Origin: Talinum fruticosum
Lineage: Eukaryota; Streptophyta; Magnoliopsida; Caryophyllales; Talinaceae
NCBI GenBank assembly: GCA_021018815.1
Contig: JAITYX010000077.1
Span: 1,699,501-1,763,500, forward strand
Direction of reading: 5' to 3'
DNA length: 64,000 bases
Each line of letters begins with the position of its first letter. Within the stretch, counting starts at the first letter, position 1. Positions 48,779 through 62,600 of this stretch are shown here, one piece after another. The notes under the pieces are model-generated. The model saw only the letters and a program-made list of their open reading frames with translations. It searched no databases and was not told the origin of the DNA. Made by a program: the position numbers and the translations under genes.

Positions 48779-50514
48779 GAGGGCGAATTTTGGTATATAG
48801 TTTTTTTTTTTTTTTTGGGGTTGAGGTTTTATGATAAGAAGATTGTGTATCTATTTATTGGTCAGATTATAAAGAATGTGATTGGAAATTTATTAATTAA
48901 AATGGGTCCAAAAATAATTTAGGGGGAAGGGGGGTAAGGTATAGGTTCATTTTCAATAGTTCACGTGGGAATGAGCCCCACTAATGAAAAATTAGGAACC
49001 CAAATCTTTGTGATTACTGTTTAATTAGATACCTTACGTTATCATTTTGATGGTTTGGGACTCTTGGGTCCTATTTGACGTTAATGTACACTAATCTAGA
49101 ATCAAATATAAATAATCAAACCTTAATAATAATCTTGCAAGAAAAAGATTTAACTTAATTAAGATTATTTCTTTCAAATTTATATTTACCAATTTTGTGC
49201 ATTATGCTATATTTTTCGTACTTAGAAGGGTTTGTAAGAGTTTGAAAAATGTTATAAATTTATCTTAATAGGAAGTAGAAAGAAACTCGAAAGGAACAAA
49301 AAGAAAGTGGAAAAATTAAAAAGATGGGGATAAAAAGTTTGAAAAGAATATGTGTTATAGTATGATTTTAAAAAAAAATTATCATTTGGTAATGACTACT
49401 AGTATTATTACTTTAAAAGAAATCTAGGGTTATTATGTCTCGAAAGTACGGTACATATATACAAATTAGGTTACTACTGTTATTTTTTTAATAAAAAAAT
49501 GGAGATTTATAATAAATCATTATATTACATCGATATATACAGTACAAATTATATACAAGAAATATATCTAAAATATTAAAATCAATCCTCACTTTTGAAA
49601 AATTAATGGATGAATATATTGTCGATCAAACACTAACCTGTAATATTCTTTTGATCGTTGTTATAATCACATTACATTGTTACGATTATAATCTACTTGA
49701 GTGTTATGAACAATTTATTGATTGGTTGGTTGATTCTTATCATTTTATTTAGTTTTATGGGTACAAAGACCTTTTTGCCTCTTTAAGACTGATATAAAGA
49801 TTTAATTTAAACTACAAATTTTTATGTGGATACTTTTTTGTTCAAATGAGTCATAAAGAGCAGTTTTATATGGATATATTCAAACGGTCAATTACAGCCA
49901 TTTAAATTCGGTGATGACAAATTACGAATATTATAAGTGTTAAACATATAACGAAATACTCACTTAGCTTTAATTAATATGGTCACAAAAGTATAATAAG
50001 AGTTCTTATTTTCCATCTGCTGATTCTGAAATATTTTTGTTTTTTTTGGCTGCAACCCTTTGTATGATTTTTTTCCTAATGAACTTTATATGCAAGGGGT
50101 TTAATTTATTTTCAATACTAATAAATAATACATACAAATAACTAGTGACTAGTGCAAACTGTATGTGACGTGCATGTCATTTCAATAATTCTTATGGATT
50201 AGACCGGTTTTCAAACTTTTTATTATATGTTTTTACGTGGTGTATAGGAGCAAGCATGTACTCTCGGGAGCATATATAGACTTTGAATAATTGTACTTTT
50301 GTTTACTAGAATACGTGACAGTTTGACCACGTATAAATTTTAATTTAACTATACATGTAATTTTAGATATTAGTCTTACATTAATTTTAAATTATTATTT
50401 TTTTATCAAAAGTGTATTATATAGATCTTTTTCCATCTCCTTCTACTAAAACCAAAAAAAAAAAAAAAGGGTGAGTAATTGATTGGAGACATACATCAAT
50501 AATGTGGTGAGGAG

Positions 50515-50705
50515 GGGGTCCCAATTCAAATATACAATAGAATGGATGGTATGATTTAATTAAAAATTTCAAAAGCCATCTCCTTGATTAAGTTTATATG
50601 TAAGTGGAAGGGTCCCCCCATACAAATATACAATACAATGGATGGTATGACTTTTATTTGAAATCCAAACCCATCTCATTAATAAAATTCTCTCAATATA
50701 TATGC
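50515..50705. repeat. Tandem duplication, about 96-bp unit, two diverged copies
   Basis: Both copies contain CAAATATACAATA, then AATGGATGGTATGA, and end with CCATCTC. They start near 50515 and 50611. Confidence 0.82.
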
Positions 50706-51272
50706 AAACTAAAGGCTCATCCTCCACCATAATATTCATTTGAGCCAATTACTTCTAACCTTCAACTACTTTAATTTGGAGACTTGCAAATTCATGAACA
50801 ACTTAATTATGTCATAGTCTATAATCCCAACTTGCCATTATATAAATGGACTCTAACTACATTATGCGATCCAATATACACTCCATCATTTATGTTGATT
50901 AAGTATCGGGTATTTGTTTATCTATTTTTTATTCAAATGAGTCATAAATATAGTATAATGTAGATGAGAAAGAATGGGAAGGAATAACCTTATCATGGTT
51001 AATTAAATCTATATGTAGCAAAATGCAATGGATATATATGTATGATTTATCTATTATATTAGCTCATTTTTCCCCCTTGCATGTACATATGTATAAAAAT
51101 GCTAGCTCATACAACAATTAATTTCATTGTAGGCCTCATTTATGCGAGGCCTGTATGGATCATAATATAGGCATCCTTACCTCTATAAACATCTTCGTAT
51201 TTAAGCCCTACATCAAAAACTTTGATAAAAACATTTTGAAGTTTTTGAAACACAAAATGGAACACAATCACG

Positions 51273-51838
51273 AAGGGGGTGTTTGGTTTAACTAGGTTGG
51301 AATGAAATAGGATCATGAATGATTTAAGGGAGCATGTGAATAGTTTTTGATTTCTGATTCCAATTGTTTGGTTCAACTAAGCAACGAGTACAAAAATATA
51401 AACTAGTCTAGTGGAAAAATAAATATATTCAAGCAATTATGGTATAATTATATTATACATTAATGAAATTAATTATACGGTATCCAATTAAAATAGAACT
51501 AGAATACATATGTATAATACCTAATTAAAACTGAAGAAGAAAAGTGGAAGAAGGCAAAACAAAGATGTTGATATTGGAGGCTTGTACTGTCACCGATGGA
51601 ATAAGGAACAACGACATGTCGACGACAAGGTGTGTGTGTAAAAACTCATTCCTCAAGGTATGGTTGGGTTTAGGTAAACTCGAGACAAGGTGGGTATAGA
51701 TAAACTCATAAATTAAGGATTGACTAAACCATTTGAAATTTAATTTTGAGTTAAAAAACACTCAATCAAACATAGAGTATGGGTACAGATGATTTCATTC
51801 CAATACCTCGGCTCAAAATTTGATGAATCAAACACCAC
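51273..51838. mobile_element. MITE-like element with GGTGTTTGGTT-type ends
   Basis: The left end GGGGGTGTTTGGTTTA (51275) and the right end TGAATCAAACACCACCT (51823) are imperfect inverted repeats. The word TTGGAATGAAAT is also inverted inside each end. Length is about 560 bases and I see no transposase. GGTGTTTGGTT-type ends are common in plant Tourist/Harbinger-type and hAT-type MITEs. I could not settle the target duplication. Confidence 0.68.
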
Positions 51839-52279
51839 CTAAATACTAATAACAAACATCATTACATATATGAGAAAGGTAGGTGCGGAATATAAAAAAC
51901 ATATGATAGGACAATAGTAATAAAAGTTGTGGGGAAAGAATATAGTGATCCCCAAAGTATAGGAAATATATGATAAAGGCAATAACTAAAACAACACATC
52001 AACGATTCTTATGTACTATGAAGCTAAAAGATGGGTCGCAAGCAAACTACCTTACATCTATAACCCTTATCCTAGATGTTCACGCACTCGTATACAAATG
52101 TTAGCCTAAAGGCAAATAAGCGGCTCATGATAATTTGTTCTAATTTTATCATAGAGGATCGTTTGTTAGAGTGGTTTGTTACCTCCAATTGTTTTGGTAT
52201 TAATGACATAAAAGTTAAAATTTTCAATTTATTCACATGATTGTGCACCTATGGATGGTTTAATATATTTAGTGCCTAT

Positions 52280-52932
52280 TGAAATTGGAATGTATATCAA
52301 TATCTATTCATATTTTCTACTTATTTCAGCTCATTTTAGATCAATTCAGTTTGCTTTTGTTCATTTATGTTCATTTTAACTCGTTTCTGCTCATTTTGAC
52401 TCGTTTCTATCATATCAAGTCACTCATTTATACTCATTTCTACTATAATAACTATTTGTGTTGATTTTATCATCCATTTCGAACATGCCCTTAGGAGGCA
52501 TTCTTTTCAACTAATTTTTGTGAACATTTATGAACTTGTTCCTGTTGAATTGATTTGATGAATTAAATTTATTTTTTACAGAATTTATTTACATTGAATT
52601 CTAACTTCTTTTTTTTTTTTGGTTTAGATTTTTAAACTTATGTATATTGAGTTGAACAAAAAAATTGAACCTATTTTTAAAGAAATGAATTAAGAAGAGT
52701 ATGTTTGAATTAATATGTATATCAACATTTATTTATGTTTTTGCTAATTTTTGTTGGTTTTTTCCCTCAATTTTGTCTTTTTACTAAAACAGCTCATTTC
52801 AACTCTTACAACAATTTCTGCTCATTTTTCTCATTTCTCTTTGTTTCAGCTCATTTCGGTTCATTTATGTTCATTTATGCTATAATAATTATTTCTGTTG
52901 ATTCTTGTTAGCCATTTCGAACATGCCCTAAA
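52280..52932. repeat. Two copies of a TTCATTT-rich element ending TTTCGAACATGCCCT
   Basis: Copy 1 (about 52280-52491) and copy 2 (about 52700-52931) both start with ATGTATATCAA and have TTCAGCTCATTT. Both end with CCATTTCGAACATGCCCT. Weaker relatives are at 39627-39815 (beginning TTGTTCGAAATGACATTTAT) and 42190-42415. They look like a small non-coding DNA transposon family. Confidence 0.68.
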
Positions 52933-53519
52933 CTAGTTACGAAAAAATAAGTTTGTTGAATTTATTTGAATTAAACTAAACCTATTACAATTGAACTACT
53001 TTGAATTGAGTTTATTTTCGCTAAACTAAACTAAATATATTTTTGTTGAATTATGAATTTATTTATATTAAATTAGATTTATTTATACTAAATTAAACTT
53101 ATTTTTATTCAATTCAATTGAAGTAAACTTATTTCATTATGAAATAGGATTGAAAGGAATATGACATTAATTTGATTGAATTTAAATATCTTTTTAGAGT
53201 TATTATTGGACGTCAATAATCTCACTCTTAACGGTTTTGGACACCAATAAATTCACTTTTTAAATTAGACGCGAATAATCTATAATGTTGTAGATCTATA
53301 TATAACGACGAACATCATTGTTACTGTGCCGCCGAATCAAAATTATGTTAGCTCGTTGCGATCTAATAAAAAAAAAAAGTATCAAATATGAAATTATCTG
53401 CATCCAATTTAAAATAGAATTATTAGCATGTAATAACTTTTTCTCAACATTTTTTTTTTAAAAACAAACTAAATCCTCGAGCTTTATATATTCCTCAAAA
53501 TTTAAAAATCTTCTCTTTG

Positions 53520-53672
53520 GCTTCTACCAGACAAAACCTTAGAAGAGAAGAAAGAGAAAAAGCCAGAGTTGCAGTTGCAAAGGCGAAGGCGAGGAGGGAG
53601 AGAGACAGAGAGGAAAAAGTTCAACTGTAAGTAACTGCAACTTCAATCGCATCTGGAAAGAGATAGCGAGAG
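53520..53672 (+). promoter_or_regulatory. Purine-rich 5' leader of the GBPL gene
   Basis: A GA-rich stretch (about 53540-53620) directly precedes the ATG at 53673, as is common for plant leaders. A possible GTAAGT donor at 53628 has no obvious partner before the ATG, so I assume an unspliced leader. The start site is inferred. Confidence 0.45.
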
Positions 53673-56600
53673 ATGAGGAGACTCTTCCGCAGTGCTGGCA
53701 ATGCCTCGCCGGAGACTCCCTCTCCGCCGCCGGATACTCCTCCGCGAGCTCCGCCCGCTACTGGCCCGGCGCGCCCAATTCGGTTCGTTTATAGCGATGA
53801 GAAGGGAAAGTTCAGGATTGACACAGAAGCCCTCGCCACTCTTCAGCTCGTCAAGGAGCCAATTGGGGTTGTCTCTGTTTGCGGCCGTGCTCGCCAGGGC
53901 AAGAGCTTCATTCTCAATCAGGTTATGGTTTCTATTTTCTATCTTTTCGTCTTTGATTTGTGTCTTTAAACATCGTTTAGGGTTACGGTTTTTGGTCTTT
54001 TCAGGGGTGAATTTAATTTGGGTTTTTGAATTTGGGTTTAGGATTTTAGAAATTCGTGTTGAATATGAATAGTTCCGCGTTCACTTCTCACCTCTTTGAG
54101 TGATTATTTTGTGTGTCTTAAGTTGTCTAGGGTTAGCGTTTTTGGGCATCTAGGGGTGCATTTGATGTGGGATTTTCATGAGCTATTTCGGGTTTAGGGT
54201 TTTAGAGATTGGAGCAGCAGGTTAAGAGAAACTGTGCAATTCCTAAAAAGGCAGGGTAGGCGTCGCAGGGGTGAATTTGGCTGTGAGCTCTTTCCCTTTT
54301 GTTGTGGGTAAATTTACAGAAATGATGCTGAATGGTTTAGCATGGATAATGTTTGCTTGGTAGCCGAAATGAGGAAGGTGCTGATTCTTTGTTGAAACAA
54401 TGGTATTGCTGCTATTGTTGGGATTTACAACAGTATGTTTTACCATTAGTAATGTTGCATTAGTGGCTGAAATGAGGGAGGTGCCAATTCTTTGTTGAAA
54501 CAACAGTGTTGCTGGTATTGTTGGGTTATACAACAGTTTAGCGATTATTGGATTGTTATAGACGTTTACTTTACTATAGACTTCAGATATACTATGTTCG
54601 TTATAAGGAAGAATTTAGTTATCTTGGATTGCTTAGAGGGAAATGGAAGAGCACTTAAGGAGTTTTATCCAACAAAATGACCCACTTTAGACTTTGGGTT
54701 AAAATATTAATACTGTGGTTTTGATATTTAAGCAAAATTAGTTTGCTTTGGTGAATATAAGTTTAAACTGTACAACAATACCAGCTGTTGTGGCTTGTGG
54801 ATCTCATTGGCAGAGTTTGAGGAGATGAAGCTGTAGACAATCTTATTCTTACTGTAGAGAGTTTGATTCCATGAGTTCAAATATGAACAATAAAAATTAA
54901 GAATGGTGGGGCTTGTGATGGGAAAAGAGCGATTTACATTAAGGGTAAAAGGAGGTGACGTTTAGAAGACTCTTACGTGTGACAGAAAAATTGTGATTCC
55001 TACTTTTAGGTAGATGAAAGCTCAAGTTGATAGCTGAGAACTTCGTAGGGAAGGTGATCATATAGCTGTTGCCTTCTTGTGACGGATAGATGTGGCCTTC
55101 CACTTGAGACGGAGTATCTAAGATTTTAATAAAATTTTATGATATTTTAGGTAAACTTTATGATATTTTAGGATTTCCTAACTGTAACTCGTAGAGGGTC
55201 CTTATCTCGTAGCTTTGGCGCTTTTATAGGGATATAGTGATATACACAGTATTCATGTTGACTGCTTCGCCAAATATATTTGTCCTGTTGTCAGTAACTG
55301 GTCTCTTCCTATGATTTCCATTGTAAATCTATTTGACCTATTCTATGGTCAACTTGTCATCTTCCTTTCTCTTTGTTGTATTTCTATTAACACTGTTTGC
55401 TGCAATATTTCACCTCTACTTGTATAACTATAACTGCTTCTTCCTTTTTCCTAGGTTCTCATCTGTTTAAAAGGTTTGCTTTAAGATTCTTTTGTAAATG
55501 ACCTCGGTGTCGTATATAAGACACAATGTGTTGCAGGCTGTAGACTACAATAGTGGCTTGTACCCATGCTCTTGTTGTTTGTATTGCCCTTGGCCATGTT
55601 AAGGAAACTTACCCAACTGTTATTTAAGTCCTTAATATGTAAAAGTACATTGAATGCATATACCTGGTTGTCCTTTGTTTTCTTTTGCTTTTCTTCTCTC
55701 ATAACAGTACTGCTCGCAGAGTGACTGGATCTTGGCATTTGTTCTCTCATTATGTTATGAAATTTGGAATCCTTTGTGTTAATTATTTAATTTCTTTTTG
55801 TTTTTCCTTTATTTTTTCCAGCTTTTGGGGAGGAGCAGTGGTTTTCAAGTCGCAGCAACTCATAAACCATGCACTAAAGGGCTTTGGCTGTGGAGTGCGC
55901 CATTAAAGAGGACTGCACTTGATGGAACTGAGTATAACCTTTTACTTTTGGATAGCGAAGGGATTGATGCTTATGATCAGACGGTCAGATTTTTCTTCGC
56001 CTTGTGTTCCAGTTTGATTTTGACCTGAACTGAATTTTCAGCATCAGTTAATGTATATATAGTCTGAAGATACTCTTAATTATAGCTGTCTACTTTTGCG
56101 ATTTTTCTATCTGTGTTTCCTTGGAGCAATTTGGATCTATAACTTCTTTCTGATTGCAGGGAACTTACAGTACACAAATATTTTCCTTGGCTGTTTTATT
56201 GTCCAGCATGTTCATCTATAACCAGGTTAGAAACAAACATGGTTTTGACTCTTCTGAATAAATTCTTGGAGACCATTATCCCCTCCCCCAAACAGAGAAC
56301 ACTCACACACACACAAAACCCCAGTTTTTATAAAGTTTGTGCTGCTCTAGTTGTCAGAATGTAATTGATCTAGAATATTGTAGTTGATCCTTTTTGTTTT
56401 TGAATGTAGATGGGTGGAATTGATGAGGCTGCTCTGGATCGTCTCTCTCTCGTGACTGAAATGACCAAACACATTCAAGTTAGAGCATCTGGGGGAAGAC
56501 TACAGCTTCTGAGCTTGGACAATTCTCACCAATTTTTGTGTGGCTCCTGAGGGTAATTGCCTTTGTGTAATCATTTTTAGCTTTATATGGCTCATTAGCA

Positions 56601-59600
56601 TTATTTGATCATTTAAAAATTCTCCAGGACTTCTATTTGGACTTGACTGAAGATAACAGAAAAATAACACCGAGGGATTATCTGGAGCTTGCTTTGAGAC
56701 CAGTTCAAGGAGGTGGAAAAGATGTGGCTGCAAAGAATGAGGTGTTACCTTGCATCTGAACATATCCCAAGTTACAGATCATATGTTTCAATTCTCCCAA
56801 CTGTTTTTTAATAAAAAATTCAGAATGTGCTCTAGCCAGCCTTTCTGGTCGTTTTTTGGGGTCAGGGGAGGGGGTTGGGAGGAGAAATCTATTTATTTCA
56901 TAAACTAATCTCCCAAGCTATATAAATCAAAGAACCGAGGCCATAGAGTCCTACTCCACGAACAAGTCCATCTGACGCGTTTAGTTGTGTACAAATGCTG
57001 AAGATTGTTTATTACTGCTGCTACTCTATGTGATCATTGTTGACAAATTATGTTGAGTGAAGTGCTTAAAATGTTAAAATTTATTATATATCTCCTGTTA
57101 TAAATGCTGATGCATAACATTATGATCACTAGATTCGGGAATCTATTCGAGCTCTTTTCCCAGACAGAGAATGCTTCACCCTTGTGCGGCCGTTAAACAA
57201 TGAGAGGCAGCTCCAACGTCTGGATCAAATTGCTGTTAGTACCTCGACCATCTAATGTATTTTCATCTGTTATACTTGCTTTCATAATGGTCTTGTAATT
57301 TATACTCTTCATGCAGTTGGACAAATTAAGGCCAGAATTCAGATCTGGTTTGGATGCACTGACAAGGTTTGTGTTTGAGAGAGCTAGGCCTAAGCAAGTG
57401 GGGGCTACTATTATGAATGGACCTATGCTTGCTGGTATTACACAGTCATTTTTAGATGCATTGAATCAAGGTGCAGTGCCAACAATCACTTCCTCTTGGC
57501 AGGTCAGTTTTTAAGAAAAAGAATATTGTGCCTGTATTATTATATTCAGGGAATTTTGTGGCTTGCATTGAAGAAAGTTCAGCTTACATGATCATCTTTG
57601 CTCCTAAAGGGTGTTATGAACTTGGGCAATATGTTATCAATTTTTATGGTGATTATGATTATTTATTGAAATTTGAGGCTCTTCAATTATAAGTGGGCTT
57701 GAAATGCTGTAGTCATCCACCCACCCACTGTTGGTAGCACTTCAATGATCCAATAAGATCATATGGGATGGAATGCTATTGCTTTAGCTTCAATCATGCT
57801 TAGTTCTGCCTGGGAGACGATTGGAAAAGCCAGCTGAGCAAGGGTCTCTGACATACAAATACATAATAGTACCTAGGAATTGCACCTATGCATGGTGTAG
57901 TCGGAGGTAGATGTTATAGCCTTAACCTTAAATTGCAGAGAGACTGTTTTGGGACCCTAGATTTGCTCTATACATGCTTTGGTTGGTTTGTTACCAATCA
58001 AGTTGTGTAGTGCATTGTTTACTACCTATCCAGTTGTGGACAGCCCTTTGTTCTCATTTGATTTTTAAGTGCGATAAGGCTGGTTGGCTGCGACGGAGCT
58101 GGTTAATGTGTTTTGTTTTGGCTGATGGAGATTAGCTACACTAGTTTATTCTCCTGGTGACTAACCTTGTAAAACTGAGAATCTGGGAGGTAATTTGAAG
58201 AGTGTAGCCACATCTCTTTGGCAGAAGTATTAATTAATTGAATTAATCATTGACCTATTTTTGCCGTCAATAATTTTGCCACTACAGTCCGTCCTTATTT
58301 GTCATCCTAATACTGATTCATTAACTTTGTCAACATCTGACGCATGTGTCTCTACTGCTCGTAACCAACCGTGTTGCATTAGAAGTGGTTCTCATGCAGA
58401 TGTGATTTAGTTTGTTTAAGATTCAACTTGTACAGGGTGTGTAACGACCTGACGGCTTGTCATTTAGGGGTGTTTAGACTGGTACCTCTCACCAGAAAAC
58501 GTGCAAAAGCTGTAGTGTCTGTGATTCTCTGGTAAAGTTTTTCTTCATGCTGCTTTGGAGGAATTTGTATGAAGAAATAGGAATTGCAAGGGAAGGGGTT
58601 GCTTTCAATAATATGTATGGAAGGAATTGCAGAGAAGGTACACCTTCGTACTACACAAAATACAACTATCAACCCATGAAATGGTTAATTGCATCTATAT
58701 TTTCATTTCTTTCTTGTTAAATAAACAAGAGCCTCAATTGGCTGAAAAGACATATCAAGCTTGGTAAAAGAATGCTGCAAATTTTCTTCCTTTCTTCTCT
58801 TTCTCATCCTTCATACTAATCAAAGTGTACTGCTGTCTATGTGTCATTCGTCATCGGCTGTTTTTCTTGTGTTTGTTTCAAGTGGGTATGGCCCTTCTGC
58901 AGCTTGTTTTTCCTTCTGCTACTTCTGTTAGTGTTCGTTGTTTGATTTCCTTGGAAATTATAGCATGCGTCAAAAATATGTCTTCTGCTAATCTTATCTG
59001 GTTTGAAATTTCATTTATTGGACTCTTACATGGCTATTTTGTCTTGCGTACTGAAGTGGTTTTACTCTGATGCTCTTAAATATTTGGAAATGCAATTCTC
59101 GCTCTGCTTTATCGGGAAATTCTTGTTCTTCTTAAATGGTTAGCTCTTGTGCTAGATTTATGAGCTGTAATGGCTTCATCTTTGTTTTACTTTATCTATT
59201 GGCTATGTTTTGCTAAGCAAAAGAACTATATTGTGTAGAGTGTTGAAGAAGCTGAGTGCAGGAGGGGCTATGATACAGCTACTGAAGAGTATATGTCTGC
59301 CTTCGACCGTTCAAAACCACCTGAGGAAGTAAGTTAACTCCTTGGCTAAAATATATTTCATTCACATCCACTTGTAGTCTAATTCTTTTGGTTTTAGGGA
59401 GCACTAAGAGAAGCACATGAAGTGGCAGTCCAAAGAGCCTTGGACGCTTTTAATGCCAGTGCTGTGGGGGCTGGTTCAGCTAGGCAGAAGTATGAGAAGC
59501 TCCTCCAGACCTTCTTCAGGAAGGCTTTTGAGGTATATGTTTGTGTCTTCCATGTAGCATTGAAGATTTTCTTTTCTGTTCTTATGAATTTTTAGCCCCA

Positions 59601-62600
59601 GCTTTGTCTGTCCTCAGAATTGGTACTGTGTGTCATTTGTGGTTGAAATAGTTGAAATATGAGTTTAACTATTAAAAAAATGTTTCTTGAAATAAAGTGC
59701 AAATTTATTGTGAGCACCAAAGTGGCAGCTAGTAGGAATTCTTGGAGATTCTTTTGCTGCTCTGAGCAACTTAATATATTGCTCTTAATGATAAGCTAAC
59801 TTGTAGAGGCCTTTGTATAAAGTATCCCTTGATATGAGTTGTTTTAGTCAGGCTTGGACCATAATGGGATGAAATCAAGCAAAATTTTACTCATGAAAGC
59901 TATAAATTATGCCTGTTCTTTCATAATTCCTGTTTTGTACCTGTTTGTGTTTAATTAGTTAATCAGCTTCTTTCATCTGAAGTCTGGCTAGAATATAATC
60001 GGTCATTTCTGAATTCTTTCAAAGAGCTGATTTATCTTTGCTTCCATTGCAGGACTACAAAAGAAATGCATTTATGGAAGCAGATTTGCAATGTAGAAAT
60101 GCTATACAAAACATGGAAAGGAAATTACGGACAGCTTGCATTTCTGCTGATGCAAAGTTAGAACAGGTCCTCAAGGTAGATTGTCTCAGCAACTCTGTGT
60201 GCCACTATTTCATTATTCCTTTAAAAGAGGGGGTGGGTGGGTTTGATTTCCTTTACCAATTTGCTTTCCTCTTCATTTGTCCCTTGTCTCTTCTTATATA
60301 ATGTTCATAAGAAGTGAAATAATTATGTGACAGCTACTCTTTTGTTTGTCACATTCGCCTGCATTTATCTTCTTGTGTGCCATGGATTGGGATGAGAACT
60401 TAGTTCTTTGGAAGAGAACTACATGCTTAATGGCTTTAATTGGTTGAATTGAAGGCCAAATGGTTTGTGGTGCAATCTACTCTCTGCGCTGTTTACTGGT
60501 ATTTAGTGTCATTTGACATGATATGATGATCTCATCAAGTGTTGTGGCTTGGCTCTTCCAGATCCTTTTTTTTTTTTTTTGCGACTGGAAAGTTATAAGT
60601 ATATTGTATATGCTAGGATCAAATTTACTTGAATGGAAAGCAGACATCTTTCTACAAACAGAATATATACATAATCGATACTGCCCTAATAGATACTACC
60701 AACAAAGTCAGTAACTTGAAAAGAAGAAATGAAAAACATACCCATTATCCCAAAATAGAGAGTCTTGGCTCTCCCATTCTTGAAACCTTCTAGCCTTTGT
60801 TAGATGGAAGGTTCTGTGTGGTGTTAGTCTTCAATTTGCAGGATTTTTTTTTCCCTCATGGTTTGGTTTATTACTGTTTGGGCTCGTTTGAGATGCCCTA
60901 TTGAAGACCTCATTCTTTCTGTGTGTCAAGAATATAAAATGTCCAGAGAACTAGAGGAGTGATTCAGCCACTTAGATTTCATTGTCTATGACAAGTCCTT
61001 GATGACCTTGTGACAACTTGTCTTATCTTGTGAACTTGCAGATTCTTGATGACCTTCGTTCCGATTATGAAAGGTCATGTTATGGTCCAGGGAAATGGCA
61101 TAAGCTGGCAGTATTCCTACAACAAAGGTTAGCTCTGGTGTTCATTTTCCTCTGACCCCCTCCCCTTCCATTTTTTTGGTCTAACACAAATTTTTAGTTT
61201 GGAAGGTCCAATATCTGACCTTGTGAGAAAACAAATCAATCGGGTCACCTCAGAGCAGAGTTCATTGAATTTGAAATGTCGCTCAATGGAAGATAAGATG
61301 AATTTGCTGAACAAGCAGTTAGAGGCAAATGAGAAGTACAAAGCTGAGTATCTGAAGCGTTATGAGGATTCCATAAATGAAAAGAAGAAGCTCTCTGATG
61401 AGCACATGGGTCACTTGACTAATTTACAGAGCAAATGCAGCTCCCTGGAGGAGAGGTGTTCCAGCATATTGAAAACATTGGAATCAACCAGGCAGGAATC
61501 TGCTCAATGGAAGAGGAAATATGAGCATGTTTTATCAAAGCAGAAATCTGAAGAAGAACGAACCAGTGCTGAAAGGTCTGCTTTGAAGTCCAGGGCTAGT
61601 GCTGCTGAAGCACGATTGGCCGCAGCACGTGAACAAGTTCAATCTGCTCAAGAGGAAGCCGAGGAGTGGAAACGAAAATGTAATATTGCTGTTCAAGAAG
61701 CGAAAACAGCCTTGGAGAAAGCAGCTGTAGTACAAGAACGCTCAAATAAGAATATGCAAGCACGGGAAGATGCGCTTAGAGCTGAGTTTGCTAGCACTAT
61801 GGCCAAGAAGGTCATTTCTCATCTCATAGCTTTGTTGGTCTTCTGTCTACCTTTTGCCCATAGTTCACGTTTGCTATGAAATTACCCATTATTTACTCCA
61901 ACCACCAAATTGCTTTGTCTTAAATAGAACTTTAAATAGCTTGGTTGTTTTAATGATGACGTACTTGTCTTGTGGAATTTCAGGAAGAGGAAGCCACGGA
62001 TAAGGCAGCGAAAATTGAACACGTGGAGAAGCATTTGGCAACTTTGAATTTAGAGTTGAAGGTAGGACATTATGGTATTCTGGTGTGCTATAGTCTACAG
62101 ACTAGACATCTTCTGTTATACTGTGGGCTAGGAAAAGATTTTTGGATTCATGAGCCTCTCTCTCTCTCTCTCTCTCTGCTGTGTGTGTGTGTGTATGTGC
62201 GTGTGTGCGCATGTATGCGCGTGCGCACCTGCATGGGTGTGTGTGGGTGTGGGTGTGGGTGTGGGTGTAAATTCCTACTCTATTTCTTGGGTCCATAATG
62301 TAGCTCATTGAACAAATTTAATGTGACATTAAGCCATTGTGGTCGTTGACAGTTCTTGTCATGCGGAGGCAAAATTCTTGCTGTTGCTTTAAAATGTCTG
62401 ATTTGGAATCTGGTCACTGTGTGATGTTATCAAGGTTGCTTGGGAAGGAAAATTGCTGAAGGTAAGGGTAAAGGGAATGAGAAGATGAGAAGTATAGGAA
62501 AGAATCTACATACAATCTTTCTCAAGTGCTCTTCCTTTGTCTCAATATTGTAGATGCAATTACAGGTTTTGAATGCTTTCTAAGTATATATACCTCTCCA

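Larger units (their letters stand above)
48779..53519. other. AT-rich intergenic DNA with repeats
   Basis: It starts with the HD-Zip promoter side and contains a tandem duplication, a MITE and a family of TTCATTT-rich repeats, listed separately. No host gene was recognised. Confidence 0.5.
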
